DNA from: Pithys albifrons albifrons
Lineage: Eukaryota; Chordata; Aves; Passeriformes; Thamnophilidae
Length of the DNA: 64,000 bases
Reading direction: 5' to 3'
Assembly (NCBI RefSeq): GCF_047495875.1
Contig: NC_092471.1
Location: 8,639,001 to 8,703,000, forward strand
In this document: piece by piece, positions 54,001 through 64,000 of the stretch
Position numbering within the stretch: the first letter of the stretch is position 1
How the letters are laid out: each line of letters starts with the position of its first letter
Position numbers and translations under genes: made by a program
The notes under the pieces: model-generated
The model's database searches: none
What the model was told of the DNA's origin: nothing
What the model saw: the letters and a program-made list of their open reading frames with translations, nothing else

Positions 54001-57000
54001 CTCCTTTTTGAGAATTTGGGTTTCTTCAGTGTCCACCCAGTGCTTGGTGTACATGCTAATTTTAAATTCTCTGTAATGCAAAAGGTTTTTAAGTGTTTAC
54101 TTGGAATAGCAGCTGTTTATCAGAGAGAGGTGGTAGAAAGGTGATTCCCAGAAGATTCCGCTTAGAAACACAGGATTTGCAGAAACTGTATCTGTGCATT
54201 GGATACAGTTGGGTGCTTTATTTGTAAACAAGCGATATGAGAAACATTCACTTTGTTGCTCGTCTAGAGCATGAAGGAGCCCTGTGAAGGAGGGCTGTGT
54301 TACAGACTGTTTAATATAAAGCTTAGTGTCTTTGCACTCTAAGTCTGTTTTCTTCCAACAGGTCACCAACAAAAGTTGAAACCCATGTATTAAAGGTGAG
54401 TTTCTTCATAACATCTGTCAAGTGTGTGTAGATGAACACAGCATTGAGTGTTTCCACCTAAAGTAGATGTGCTACAGTAACCCTGATATCTACACAGAGA
54501 AGAGATTAAAGGTTTTCCTTGTTGTAGGTAGTAGTTGTGCTTGTTTCTTGTTATTTAGAGTATGTTACAGTGTCTTGAAGCTCATTTTATTCTGAAATGT
54601 GTATATGCAATTTAATTAAGCTGCACTTGATTACTAAACTCCCCTCATTCAACTGATTTGTGAGTATTAAGTCTGCAGCACTTGGATTTTGGTCTCGATT
54701 TATATGAAATAGTTGATTTTGCTCCCTTCTGTCTCCAAAATAAGAAGAATCTTAATGTTTGTGCTTCAGAAGCCTCCCCTCTGGGTTATGTGAAGATAAA
54801 GCACTATATTTAGCTTAATGAGACAGCGTTGCCACTTCCCACTCAGGTAATTGTTATGCTGCATCTGTGCATAGTGACAGTGTGGCTGAATCCAGCACAC
54901 ATTGAATAGGTGAGAAGTTGGAACCTTGTGCAAGTAACACTCATTTCCTGGCCTCAGAAGGGCCAAAGGTGGTGCCATATCACACTTTGAGACAGAGTTA
55001 AAAAGGCTTCTTGTTTTGCCCAGAAAGTGTTGGGAAGTCACAGTGGAGCTGCTGTTCCTGCTTTGTCAGCAGCACTTTGCTCTGAATCAATAGTGTTTTC
55101 ACAGTGATACCACATCTTGCTATAGCTCTTATGGAACAGATCCTTACCCCCATTTTGTGTTCTATTTAATGCCCCTTTAATGATTAAGTATTAAATGTTT
55201 AAGCCTTTCAAGAAATGTTATTTTATCATTTTCACTAAACTCAGTGCAATCAGTGAAATTGAAAACTAACTTTAATGCCTTCATGAATTATTAGCTATGA
55301 AGTTCTCTAGGATTCTTGTAGGATTTTTATTTTTTCTGTATCTTCCTAAATCTCTTGCTCAGAGCTAAGTTTCTGAAGGTGGAAAAAGTAGGTGCTTCTC
55401 TGCTTGGTGTTATATCGGTTCAGTGAATGTGTGACTAATGGCATAGTTTGTCTTGGAATGGGAGAGAAATATTTCCTAAGTCCAAAGTTTAACAGGTGTG
55501 TGAGTTTAATGTCAACAAAATTAGAAATTAATATAATGGGCTTCTGTAGGCACTGATTGCACTTAAGTATTTAAGTCGTCATGCCTTTGAAGATGGATTT
55601 GAGTGATAAAACAAAGTAGAGCTTGCATTTAGATTGGAAAAACTTTGTCAAAGGAGGAGGAGGGAGTGGAGAGGGAGGAAGAATTTTTCTGTAATTGCAG
55701 CTGTCTCTGCACGATATGCCTTTCCTTCAGGTCAGAACTCTACAGGATGGATGTCTGCAAGAGTTGGGGGGGGGGGGGTTTCAAACATAATATGTTCAGA
55801 TGCTCTAAAGATTCTGTTTGACTGTATGAGATATGTTATAGCTGTATTTTTGCTGGATCATCTTGCTGAACAACTTACTACCACGACCTTTTGACTTTTT
55901 TTCTGTAGGATATGGACAGCAAACTCATCAAAGCTGGAAATGAAGCTTTTGTACAAGAAATGAAACAAGATGATTCAAAAGAGGTTAGTTAAATCTTGCT
56001 TTGAGCTTCCAGCATCACACTAGAAATACTAAATAATTTAAGATCAGTATTCATCCTAAAACTACCATAGGTTAGAATTACTGTTAGTAAGAGTGTTCAT
56101 CTAAAAGCATAAAGCAAACTAAGGATTATAAAAACACATTTAGGATGCACCAGTGTTGAATTATTTGTGTAATTTACAGGATCATATTTAGCAGTGCATG
56201 AGAACTCTGAATAGTGAACAGCTTTTGTTTCTGAACTTCCTCTCAAAGTGTATTAAAGAGGACTGGAAATCAATGGTTTTGTTTTATCTTTTGAATATGC
56301 CCATTTTTGCACCAAGGTTCTGGTCTCCAGAATTCTTAACCAAAACATATTTTGAATATAAAGCAATTCTTCAGTGGAAGATTTCTTTTGGGTGTTGTAT
56401 GGGCTGACTGGTAAGTGTACCCAGGAAGTGCCTTCTGGTGGCTGGTAGAACAATGTTGCTTTGTTTCTCCAGATTATTGACAGTATTATAGAAGAAAGCC
56501 AGAAGGCACAACTAGAGGATGATTCTTTAGCTTCTAGAGGAAAAGCATTGACTGTTCCAGCTTCAGATGCAAATGCTTGGATTTCTGGAGCAGGTATCAT
56601 TAGTGATATCCCTGAAGTATTAGCTGCTAAAATACCATTACCAGAAGACACCAGAGAACCAGAGCATCAGAGTGTGTGTAACGACACTGAACTGGAGTCT
56701 GGGAAGATTTTGTTTACTTCTGAGCAAGAGGAAGCTCATAAACTAACAAAAGTAACAAATGCAACTGACCATAAAAAGAATGAAACTGAAGCACAAGGAG
56801 AAACATCAAAAAATGAGGACATAACAGACAAGAAAGAGGCAAATATGACTTCAGATTTATCTACCAAAGACCTTTCTACGACAGAAGAAATGCCCCCAGC
56901 AAAGCCCCCAAGGCAGCTGACAGTAGAGCCTGATATAGTTGCGAGCACAAAGAAGCCTGTCCCGGCACGGCCCCCACCGCCAACAAACGTTCCACCCCCA

Positions 57001-60000
57001 AGGCCACCCCCCCCTGCTCGGCCAGCCCCACCGCCCCGCAAGAAGAAGAGTGAACTGGATTTTGACATGCAGAAACCTGTCTTAGAAGGCAAGTACTCTA
57101 TTCCAGGTGGGTTTATTTATGTACGTGGTTACTGGGTTTGTTTTGAGTGAAGGATCATTCAATCTTCTGATTTTAGTTCAGTTGACGTTTAAAAAAGTCT
57201 TCCCATAGTCTTAGCTTCTAACAATGAAGTAATACCCTTTTGCATTAGAAGTGTTCCTAATTCATAGGATTTCTTGTGAACCAACACTTCCTACTAAAAT
57301 AGCTGCTACTGTAGCAAGAAGAAATTGACTCATCAATACATAAACAAAAAAAAGTTACTTCAAATGAAATGTGTGCAGTCTGTATTTGCATAGAAATGCA
57401 AGTCAAGATGTAGAGAGACCTTAGGAAAATGAGTAGTCCTGGGTTACAAGGGATGTCACTATTAAAAAAAGTTAATAAAACTTAGTAGGCCAAGGTGTGA
57501 AATTGTACCTGAACATCCAACTATATGTGAAATACCAAAACTGTAAATCAGATTTGGTGGCAGTTGATCTTTAAAAAATACCAAACTTGTTAGAAAGAGT
57601 GTTCAGAATGTAACTCAGATGTTAGGATGCAGTAATGGTCTATGGCAAGTGTTATGCTCTAATTTCTCAAATCCCTTTTCAGTTTCTCGAGACACCTTCA
57701 CAGCTGGTGGTCTTTTAACTTCAAGTACCGTGACAGAGGGTGTGCCCAAAGATTCTCATCCTTCTTTGGATTTGGCCAGTGCAACTAGTGGAGATAAAAT
57801 TGTCACTGCTCAGGTATTGGGAAATGGTTATAAGTTTGATAACTGAAACATTTTCTATTACTTCAGGGTTACAGTAGAGATAATGTATTCTCTGTCTGCA
57901 AAATTTCAGGAAAATGGGAAAGCGGCTGATGGGCAAACAACAAATGAAGTACTTGGACCACAAAGACCCAGGTCTAATTCGGGAAGGGAGCTCACAGATG
58001 AGGTACTATTGGATGTGGTCTGTGCATGGTGCATTGCTTTGCATAGCTACAAAGGCAAGCTCATGGCATTTCAGGTCTATCACGGCTCATGCTTCCAAAG
58101 GCCCAGGCCACACATGACTCAGGGACCACGAGGTGCTCGGGTGGGCAAAGCCACCTTGCCACCACTCCTGGCAATGTGGCTGTGCAAGCACTTCTCAGCA
58201 TTTCCTTGTGAGGGAATCTGGCATTTTTTCAGGCATCTGAAAGGGGAGTCAGCAATATGAGAATCATCTTCCTAGTGCTAAAATAGTTTCTTCAGTTAAT
58301 ACTTCCATTAATCCTGATAATATCAAGCTTCTGTAAGTTCTTGTTTGTGTCTGTCCGTGTATAGTTTCTTTTAACCATTGTTGAAGCTATGAAAGTGTTT
58401 ATGAGATGCTCCAAATAAACCTTTTTCTTTCTTTAGTCCTTAATTAGGTCTAAATGCTTTTTCTCTGTATGTTAAGTTACAGCATTTAGAAATCTGAAAG
58501 GGAAAGACTGTGATGTGTTTTAACTACATAGTATGTTTGATGTTAGCATGGAAGGTATCAGGCAGTGGCTGATGTCCATAGCTGCAATTTTGATTTCTGA
58601 AATTGAAGCTTGTGATGACATGTTCATCTGTGTATAGTGGTTGATAATGTTTGCACTAACATGCTGACTTAATTTTTGTAAAATAAATATATAGTGAGCT
58701 ACAGAATTTCCCATTAAGATAAACAATCTGTGTGTTAAGAGGTTTTCTGTTTTGCTCTAGGTTTTGAAATCTTAATAGTGTTCTCTTGATTTCGCATCTT
58801 ATTTTTTTCCATAGGAAATTCTAGCAAGTGTAATGATAAAAAACCTTGATACAGGTGAAGAAATACCTCTGAGTCTGGCAGAAGAAAAGTTGCCAACAGG
58901 CATTAATCCCCTAACTTTGCATATCATGAGGAGAACTAAAGAATACGTCAGGTATGAGTCATGATGCTGTTGCTCTTGCAGTTTTTGCGTGCTTGGCGGC
59001 TGCTGTTATGACAGTAAAAAGACCTCCAGTCCACCTCTGACTAATCTGAGTGTTAATTCCCAGCCCTTGTTATGCTACATGTTGTCATTTCTACACTGTG
59101 TTAAACACAGTTTATGTTCAAGTACTGTATGTTGTTCATGCTGCCACCTCCTGAAGCTTTTTCCGTGTTTCATTTAGTAGACTTTGGTTCTCTGCAGGTC
59201 TGTTGTCATCAGTATAGCTGATTACCTTGAGGTTTACCTGTCAATGGAGCTTTAGACCCTGCTAATGTGTAAAACTGAGTCTACTTGTAAACACTGATAG
59301 AAAAAGACAGTTTCTTAATGATCAGGAAATAGTGTCAGTCTGGATGTTTTTTTTAAAGGCCTATATGAATTTATATATTAGACAGTGTTTAGGTTTTTTG
59401 CGTTGCTGTGTTACCATTGAAAAGCTCATTACTCTAGAACTCAACTCTTCTGTGCACAAACTTCTGTTTCAGAACTAACCACTATTCATTTATTTGATCT
59501 ATGGAAAGCAAGAAATGAGAACAAAGTGACATGTTACCTGTTCTTAGTAATACAATGTGTTTTGTCTGCTCTTAGACTTCAAAGCATCACAATAAGCTTA
59601 AGTCTGAAAATTGTGGAAGGGAGTTATATGTCTTGGGCACCTGGGAGAGTGTGTGCAGCTTTAGTATCAAGATGCCTAAGAATTAAAACATCTGTTTATA
59701 ATGTGATTAATATAATGCCCGTATTTTTCCAGTGTGTTACATAGAGGAATAAAGATGGATCCTAAAATGCAGATCCTGCTTTACTAATGTTTCATTCAAT
59801 TTAGATTCATTATGACTTCATATTAAACAATCACTTCTGTATTTCCTAGTAATGATGCAGCACAGTCTGACGATGAAGACAAAATGCAGACACAGCAAAC
59901 TGATACTGATGGAGGGAGGTTAAAACAAAAAACGTAAGATGCTGTTTCATGGTTTTTACTTTCCCTAGAAAGAGAATACAGGTTTTTCTAAGCTGAAGTT

Positions 60001-63000
60001 ACTGTTTAAGTAATCATTTTGCAAGTGATACCTGATTTTACATAATCCTGTAGCTCTGCAGTTGAACTGAACATTACGCAACTGCTGTCAAATTAAATGC
60101 TTATTTTAAGAGGCAGTAATGGAAAGAGATAAGATTGCATTTCAAATCAGAGCTATTGATTCAGAATAGCAAAAAATGAGAATTTGCCATTGTAATGTGT
60201 TGAAAAAGTGCCCTTGCTTTTTAAGGACTCAACTGAAAAAGTTCCTTGGCAAATCTGTGAAGAAAGCAAAGCATCTTGCTGAAGAGTATGGTGAACGTGC
60301 TGTAAATAAGGTTAAGAGTGTTCGAGATGAAGGTAAGTGACATTCATTTCTTGGTTTTTTCTCATTAATAGAATATGTTTATCCTAGTGCTTTTAGGAAT
60401 CAAAGCTGGCAAAGTAACATATACTGCTGCATTCTACCACTGTTCTACAGCTGATGATGTGACTTTTTAGAGTTAAAGCTTGCAGCTCAGTAGGCACTCT
60501 GAGACTGCCAGGTTACAAGGATAAATTCTTGTAAAGGAGTAATTGAGAGACCTTTTCAGTTAAACCAGTTGAATACTTGTAATTTTTTGTTGTGCTGTTA
60601 GAAAGCTGTCTGGATATCAAAATGTAAACTTCTTTTGAAAGTTATACCACCAAAGGTGGGCATGGGGGTTGTCTTTATTACTTTCAGATTGTTTTCTGAG
60701 CAAGCAGTGCCACTGTTAGAATCCTTATATAGCTTGAGCTCCTGCTAGACTTCCCAACTACAGCTGAATTCTCCCCTTCTTGTTTGATCAATGTTTCTTT
60801 CAGACAGATATGTAGCACTGCTTCAAGCTGGTCTAACCACAGCCTGAGATAAGTGCCATGACACTGCTGCACTTTAACATCTTGTGTTGCCACTGGCTGT
60901 TGACCACAGCTCTCTTGCAATTCTTGTGCTTCATGGGCAAATCACCAGGCCATGGCAGTGTATTCAGTCAGAAGAAACCAATAGAATAATTTTCATCGCA
61001 TGTTAAGCTGACCGAAATCACAAGGTGCAGGATCTGCTGAGTGTGAGACTGGTGCAAAGAAAGGGACAGAACAAAAATTGATAGCAGTTCTTATTTTCAC
61101 TGGTGTTTGGATTCACTGCAGGCTAAAATTAGTGTAGGTGTGTTTTTAGACCTTGATGCAATAGTACTCTTGTTTATCTCTAAGATCTTAAAATTGTCTA
61201 TAGAAATTTGCGAATCCAAGACTAATCTGCTACCAGAAAGTACTGGCGAATGCTTACTAACATATTAAGTGGGTGCTGCAATATGGACTGCTGAACCTGT
61301 GTTCTTCTTAGTCTTCCATACAGATCAAGATGATCCCTCTTCCAGTGATGATGAAGGGATGCCATATACGAGACCAGTTAAGTTCAAAGCAGCTCATGGC
61401 TTCAAGGGACCTTACGATTTTGAACAAATTAAAGTTGTTCAGGATCTCAGTGGAGAGCATATGGTAGGTCTCAAATTCCATCTGTGGTTTTGCTGAATCT
61501 GTTTAGTCTGAGATTAAACTTTTAGTTTTCATCTACTTGGTGACCTCCAGAAATGACCGTCAAGTTTATTCTTGAAGAACAGCTTGGTGCTGGGAAAAAA
61601 ATGAAAATCTAGTCAAACCAGCCAAATTTTCAGGAGGGAAAAAAATGTGTGTAGATACTCTGACATCAGGGATCCTACAGACCTTTCTCTTGAAGAGTTA
61701 TGGCATCAAGTGGTACTTGGTTTCTTGTTTACTGCAATTACAAATTTAGGCTGAAAGAGGATATATTCCCCTTCCAGAACTGAGCATGGAGCAGCAACCT
61801 TGACCTACTCAGCAGCAAATAAATTTGTCTATTAGAGTGTTGTACACAAGTATTGAACAGAAATACTTGATGGGTTCTGGAGGCAAAAGTAGGAATAAGT
61901 TAATGGAGTATGTGGATCAGAATGATAAGGAGGGAAGAAACCAGGACATGGTATTTGCAGAGATGCCTGTGAAGAATGAGGCGGGAAAACTACCTGTTTA
62001 TCGTGACTGGAAGTGTGTGTGCTTCCTTGCCGAGTCTGGAATACATTGACTTCCCAGATTGTTCTGTTGACAGCAACTGTCTGACAATTGAAGCAGTTCC
62101 CCATCTTTAAGTGTTAGGCTGAGGGTAATGACATGCAGCAACCAGTGACTGGAGATTTCAAGCTTGCCATCCACAACTGAAGTTTCCAGTCCTACTGGTA
62201 ACGTGTATGTTAGTTTCCACCATGCCAATATTTCCATCATGCTAGTATTTGACTTCTTAAACCAACCAAAACTGGTGGAGTCAAATGCCTAGTGGCTATT
62301 TATTCAGTAGCAGGAAGAAATTATATATTGCTTGTGTGATACTATGTTCTATTGACTAGAACTCTTTGGACTTTGCAATGGAGAAAAAATCATTATCTTC
62401 AGAGCCTTTGCAAAATCCTCAGGCCAGTTACAAATTTAAAAAAATACATGTAGTGTGCATTTCAGTTACCAGAATTGATGTAACCAAGTACAATTTCTAC
62501 TTTAAAAAAGAAAACAAACAAAGCACACTAACTTCAAGTGCAGCTACAAATACGTATCAGTTCTGCAAAATAAACAGGAGGTTCTAAGTCCCTCAGAACT
62601 GTGGGCTGTCTGTTCCTAACTGTGCCGGTTTTATATGGAATTCTGTGGTAGTGCCAATCTCCTGTAACTCCTCTCCTACATTCCTCTGCCCTGTAGGCTC
62701 TTTCTTTCAAGCTCTTTTTGCATGTGTGTTGCACAGTCCACCAGTCTCAGCAATTACTTATCAGTGCTATGATCTACAATTTATTTGTGGTATCTTGTGT
62801 AAGTCCTAACTCTTGTCAGTTGACATTATAGAAAGGCTTTTTGGTATGGAAAAAAGCACTTTATGTAACTTAAACAATCATCTCTTTATTTTGACAGGGT
62901 GCTGTTTGGACAATGAAATTTTCTCACTGTGGTCGATTACTGGCATCTGCAGGACAGGACAACGTAGTAAGAATATGGGTTTTAAAGAATGCCTTTGACT

Positions 63001-63196
63001 ATTTCAATAACATGCGCATGAAGTACAACACAGAAGGTATCTCTCTACGCATCACTAGAGCTCTAAAACACTAGAAATTATAGTTGTTTGGGAATTTAAT
63101 GTTGACCACAGTGTTTCTCTTTGTGTTCCAGGCCGTGTCTCTCCCTCCCCATCTCAAGAGAGTTTGAATTCTTCCAAGTCTGATACAGATGCAGGG
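48010..63196 (+). CDS. WDR44: WDR44 (Rab11-binding WD40 protein), 5' 576 codons, 12 exons, cut by the right edge
   Basis: Joined exons: 48010-48086, 54362-54395, 55909-55983, 56473-57106, 57683-57813, 57910-58002, 58815-58951, 59850-59933, 60226-60332, 61312-61463, 62898-63036, 63132-63196. All use GT-AG introns, and the 1728 nt stay in one frame with no stop. Human WDR44 has about 913 residues, so roughly a third is missing to the right. Seen in order: an FFAT-like motif EEFYDAPED (residues 8-16), an acidic/Lys/Thr-rich linker, a proline-rich stretch (about 203-250), a basic-Ser motif RPRSNS (336-341), a conserved Rab11-binding region (about 340-508), and the first WD40 repeat (about 505-538). 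The family is known to bind active Rab11 on recycling endosomes, VAPA/B on the ER and the SH3 domains of GRAF proteins; AKT phosphorylation favours Rab11 binding over the Rabin8/FIP3 ciliogenesis complex. The start ATG has a strong context (G at -3 and +4). The frame stays open upstream, but has no earlier ATG. The identity is clear from long runs matching the family. Confidence 0.95.
48505..48578 (+). mobile_element. CR1 LINE 3' tail
   Basis: TTGGGCTAGATAATCTCCAA followed by AGGTCCCTTCCAACCCC and TTCTGTGATTCTGAG is the 3' end of a CR1 on the plus strand, inside WDR44 intron 1. Confidence 0.85.
53489..53575 (-). mobile_element. Possible CR1 fragment
   Basis: CAGAATCAAAGAGCAGCCCA and GGAAAGATCATCTGACCCAA resemble the reversed CR1 3' region but are strongly diverged. 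Confidence 0.45.
54362..54395 (+). CDS. WDR44: WDR44 coding exon 2 (34-nt micro-exon)
   Basis: It follows a pyrimidine-rich tract and CAACAG acceptor and ends AAAG|GTGAG. The first base completes the split codon from exon 1 (CCG, Pro), and the rest reads SPTKVETHVLK, matching the G-SPGKV segment of mammalian WDR44. It ends on a codon boundary, in phase with exon 3. It is too short to be found as an open reading frame and is called from phase, splice signals and similarity. Confidence 0.85.
55766..55778 (+). repeat. G13 homopolymer in WDR44 intron 2
   Basis: Thirteen consecutive G on the coding strand lie 130 bp upstream of exon 3, between GAGTT and TTTCAAAC. Runs this long are unstable and often miscalled. 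Confidence 0.9.
55909..55983 (+). CDS. WDR44: WDR44 coding exon 3
   Basis: The acceptor is a T-rich tract ending CTGTAG and the donor is GAG|GTTAGT. It encodes 25 residues including KAGNEAFVQEMKQDDSKE, the counterpart of mammalian YKVGNESPVQELKQDVSKK. Both ends are in phase 0. A run of 13 G lies about 130 bp upstream in the preceding intron. Confidence 0.92.
56473..57106 (+). CDS. WDR44: WDR44 coding exon 4 (linker and proline-rich domain)
   Basis: This is the largest exon (634 nt, residues 63-273 plus one base). It begins IIDSIIEESQKAQLEDDS, matching mammalian IIESIIEESQKVLQLEDDS. A poorly conserved Glu/Lys/Thr/Ser-rich linker follows, then PPAKPPRQLTVEPDIVAS and a proline-rich run with PxxP motifs and a basic end (RKKK), known in the family as the SH3-binding segment for GRAF1/2. 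The donor CCAG|GTGGGT leaves one base, which makes Val with exon 5. A less likely donor is GCAA|GTACTC a few bases upstream, which would break the phase with exon 5. Confidence 0.93.
57683..57813 (+). CDS. WDR44: WDR44 coding exon 5
   Basis: The acceptor is CCCTTTTCAG and the donor CAG|GTATTG. Two bases complete the split Val codon. The 43 following residues end with PSLDLASATSGDKIVTAQ, identical over this tail to mammalian WDR44. The first half (SRDTFTAGGLLTSSTVTEG) is diverged from the human PKENITSDSLLTAS segment but aligns without gaps. The exon ends in phase 0. Confidence 0.94.
57910..58002 (+). CDS. WDR44: WDR44 coding exon 6 (AKT-type phosphosite)
   Basis: There are 31 codons between TTTCAG and GAG|GTACTA, after an intron of only 96 bp. 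It contains GPQRPRSNSGRELTDE, which is invariant in vertebrate WDR44. RPRSNS fits the AKT consensus RxRxxS; by the small offset from human numbering, the two serines here (339 and 341) correspond to human S342/S344, reported AKT targets that control Rab11 binding. The exon starts the Rab11-binding region. Confidence 0.95.
58815..58951 (+). CDS. WDR44: WDR44 coding exon 7
   Basis: The acceptor is TTTTTTTCCATAG and the donor TCAG|GTATGA. It encodes EILASVMIKNLDTGEEIPLS and onward to LHIMRRTKEYV, essentially the mammalian sequence of the Rab11-binding region. The exon ends with two bases (AG) of a split Ser codon that exon 8 completes. Confidence 0.96.
59850..59933 (+). CDS. WDR44: WDR44 coding exon 8
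   Basis: The acceptor is TTTCCTAG and the donor AAAC|GTAAGA. It reads (S)NDAAQSDDEDKMQTQQTDTD then GGRLKQK, matching the acidic segment of mammalian WDR44 with a few substitutions (for example EEKLQSQ in human). It ends with two bases of a split Thr codon. Confidence 0.95.
60226..60332 (+). CDS. WDR44: WDR44 coding exon 9
   Basis: The acceptor is TTTTTAAG and the donor GAAG|GTAAGT. It encodes TQLKKFLGKSVKKAKHLAEE then YGERAVNKVKSVRDE, a basic, probably helical segment inside the Rab11-binding region and almost identical to the mammalian protein. The final single base G combines with exon 10 to make Val. Confidence 0.96.
61312..61463 (+). CDS. WDR44: WDR44 coding exon 10
   Basis: The acceptor is GTTCTTCTTAG and the donor CATATG|GTAGGT. 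It contains HTDQDDPSSSDDEGMPYTRP and YDFEQIKVVQDLSGEHM. This acidic Ser-rich stretch ends at the GH-like dipeptide region that opens WD40 repeat 1. It differs from mammals at Glu for Asp in YDFEQIK. It ends in phase 0. Confidence 0.96.
62898..63036 (+). CDS. WDR44: WDR44 coding exon 11 (WD40 repeat 1)
   Basis: The acceptor is TTTTGACAG and the donor GAAG|GTATCT. It encodes GAVWTMKFSHCGRLLASAGQ then DNVVRIW, a typical WD repeat (blade strands, the conserved Asp, terminal RIW), then NAFDYFNNMRMKYNTE, the insert between blades. It is nearly identical to mammals (Val for Ala after RIW). Confidence 0.96.
63132..63196 (+). CDS. WDR44: WDR44 coding exon 12 (last one in the window)
   Basis: It follows a 95-bp intron with acceptor TGTTCCAG and ends GCAGGG|GTAGGT. 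It reads (G)RVSPSPSQESLNSSKSDTD AG, the Ser-rich loop between WD40 blades 1 and 2. The next exon, expected to start near VCSGTDEDPDD, is not seen in the remaining 804 bases, so the gene continues past the right edge. Confidence 0.92.
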
Positions 63197-64000
63197 GTAG
63201 GTGCATGAGGTATTGGGAGGGGAAGAGCTGGGGGGGTTGCGTTGTTCTGTAATGCCACATCTTCATTGTTGCTTTATCCAAACACACATTAAGGAGTTCC
63301 TGTCTTGTGTCCCTGAGGCAGAAACTCTTATCAGTAGACATCTTCAGTCAAATACTGTGTCAGTGTTTTATCTCTGAGCATTATTTGTGATTAACGTCTT
63401 AGTCAATGATGACTTTTCCAAGGAAGGCCAAACTGAGCAATGGGTTGCTCAAAAACATGATAAATCCTCGATGCATTTAAATTTTTCACAACCGTGTAGA
63501 AAAAAATGGAACATGACTAATGAAGAGTATTCAGACACTCTTATTTCTAGAGTTTTCAGATACTGTAGTACACCTTGCCATTAAAGTTAATGCATTTAAG
63601 GTGGTGGGTTTTTTGTGGTTTCAGTTGTCAGTAGTGTAAGAGACAGATGACAAAATCAGGGTTTAAGTGAAGATCTTAGCAGTAACCTTATTTAGTGTGT
63701 GTTGTTCTGGTGGAGGGGGAAGCTGGGAAGCCACCAATCCTCCTTGAACTCAGGTAAGTGAATAGCCTTGCTTAGCCCACACCCTGGGGATGCTGTTTTG
63801 AGTGGCTGGTGTTTTTCATTTTGCATCTGGGTTTGGGTTTCTTTCTGGCAAGGTTTTGCATAGAAACTTCTAGGGCTTTTTTTTTTTCCTTTGCACCTGT
63901 TTATTCTGAAATGGTCTCCTACTAGAAACTTGTAGTGTGTATCAAGAATGACAGACATGGAAACTTGAACTCACAGTTTATATTCTTAAGTGGAATGCAG

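Larger units (their letters stand above)
48087..54361 (+). other. WDR44: WDR44 intron 1 (6275 bp)
   Basis: The donor GTGAGT lies inside the CpG island and the acceptor is CAACAG. It holds a plus-strand CR1 tail at 48.5 kb, short TG runs near 51.03 and 52.36 kb, and a weak CR1-like stretch at 53.49 kb. No other exon could be recognised. The usual position of regulatory elements in a first intron makes it the likeliest place for WDR44 enhancers, but none can be read. Confidence 0.85.

Noticed and set aside
56736..57092. 118-codon minus-strand frame over WDR44 exon 4
   Set aside because: Gly-rich antisense of the proline-rich exon; a shadow of the real gene.
48087..64000. An intronic microRNA comparable to mammalian miR-1277
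   Set aside because: No sequence resembling it was seen in the WDR44 introns present here.
1..64000. tRNA genes, endogenous retrovirus genes, CRISPR arrays
   Set aside because: No B-box with matching cloverleaf, no pol or gag motif runs, and no regularly spaced repeats were found by eye.

Overview
The window is vertebrate nuclear DNA, most likely from a bird. The evidence is several 5'-truncated CR1 LINE copies, including one that keeps the terminal ATTCTATG-type 3' repeats; short introns (95-96 bp for the smallest); and a recognisable vertebrate gene, WDR44, spread over many exons. I see no prokaryotic features, no CRISPR array, no intact transposase or retroviral gene, and no undescribed system with its own proteins.

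Layout. Positions 1 to about 15,000 are AT-rich and hold no exon I can support, only one CR1 fragment near 13.4 kb and small repeats. A strong CpG island at about 15.0-15.7 kb carries GC boxes, an NRF1-type site that matches on the minus strand, and a consensus minus-strand splice donor. It looks like the promoter and non-coding first exon of a gene running leftwards. From general knowledge of vertebrate gene order (KLHL13 lies head-to-head with WDR44 in human Xq24) the best guess is KLHL13, but no KLHL13 coding exon is in the window. From 15.8 to 46.2 kb lies an intergenic stretch with CR1 fragments, microsatellites and a GC-rich block at 33.5-34.1 kb that contains a roughly 32-bp minisatellite. 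At 46.2-47.8 kb is a CR1 cluster in which one CR1 has inserted into another; the outer copy ends a few bases before the WDR44 CpG island.

The island at 47.8-48.3 kb starts WDR44 on the plus strand. Twelve coding exons (48,010-63,196) join in a continuous frame and give the first 576 codons: the FFAT-type VAP-binding motif at the N terminus, the proline-rich segment, the Rab11-binding region with its AKT-type phosphosite, and the first WD40 repeat. The rest of the WD40 domain lies beyond the right edge. WDR44 is an effector of Rab11 that links recycling-endosome membranes to the ER (through VAP) and to BAR/SH3 proteins of tubular carriers.

In chicken this X-added/X-conserved synteny group is on chromosome 4, and in songbirds on chromosome 4A. 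That placement is inferred from known synteny, not read from the sequence. Exon limits come from reading frame, GT-AG signals and remembered similarity to human WDR44. Repeat limits are approximate because no repeat library could be run.
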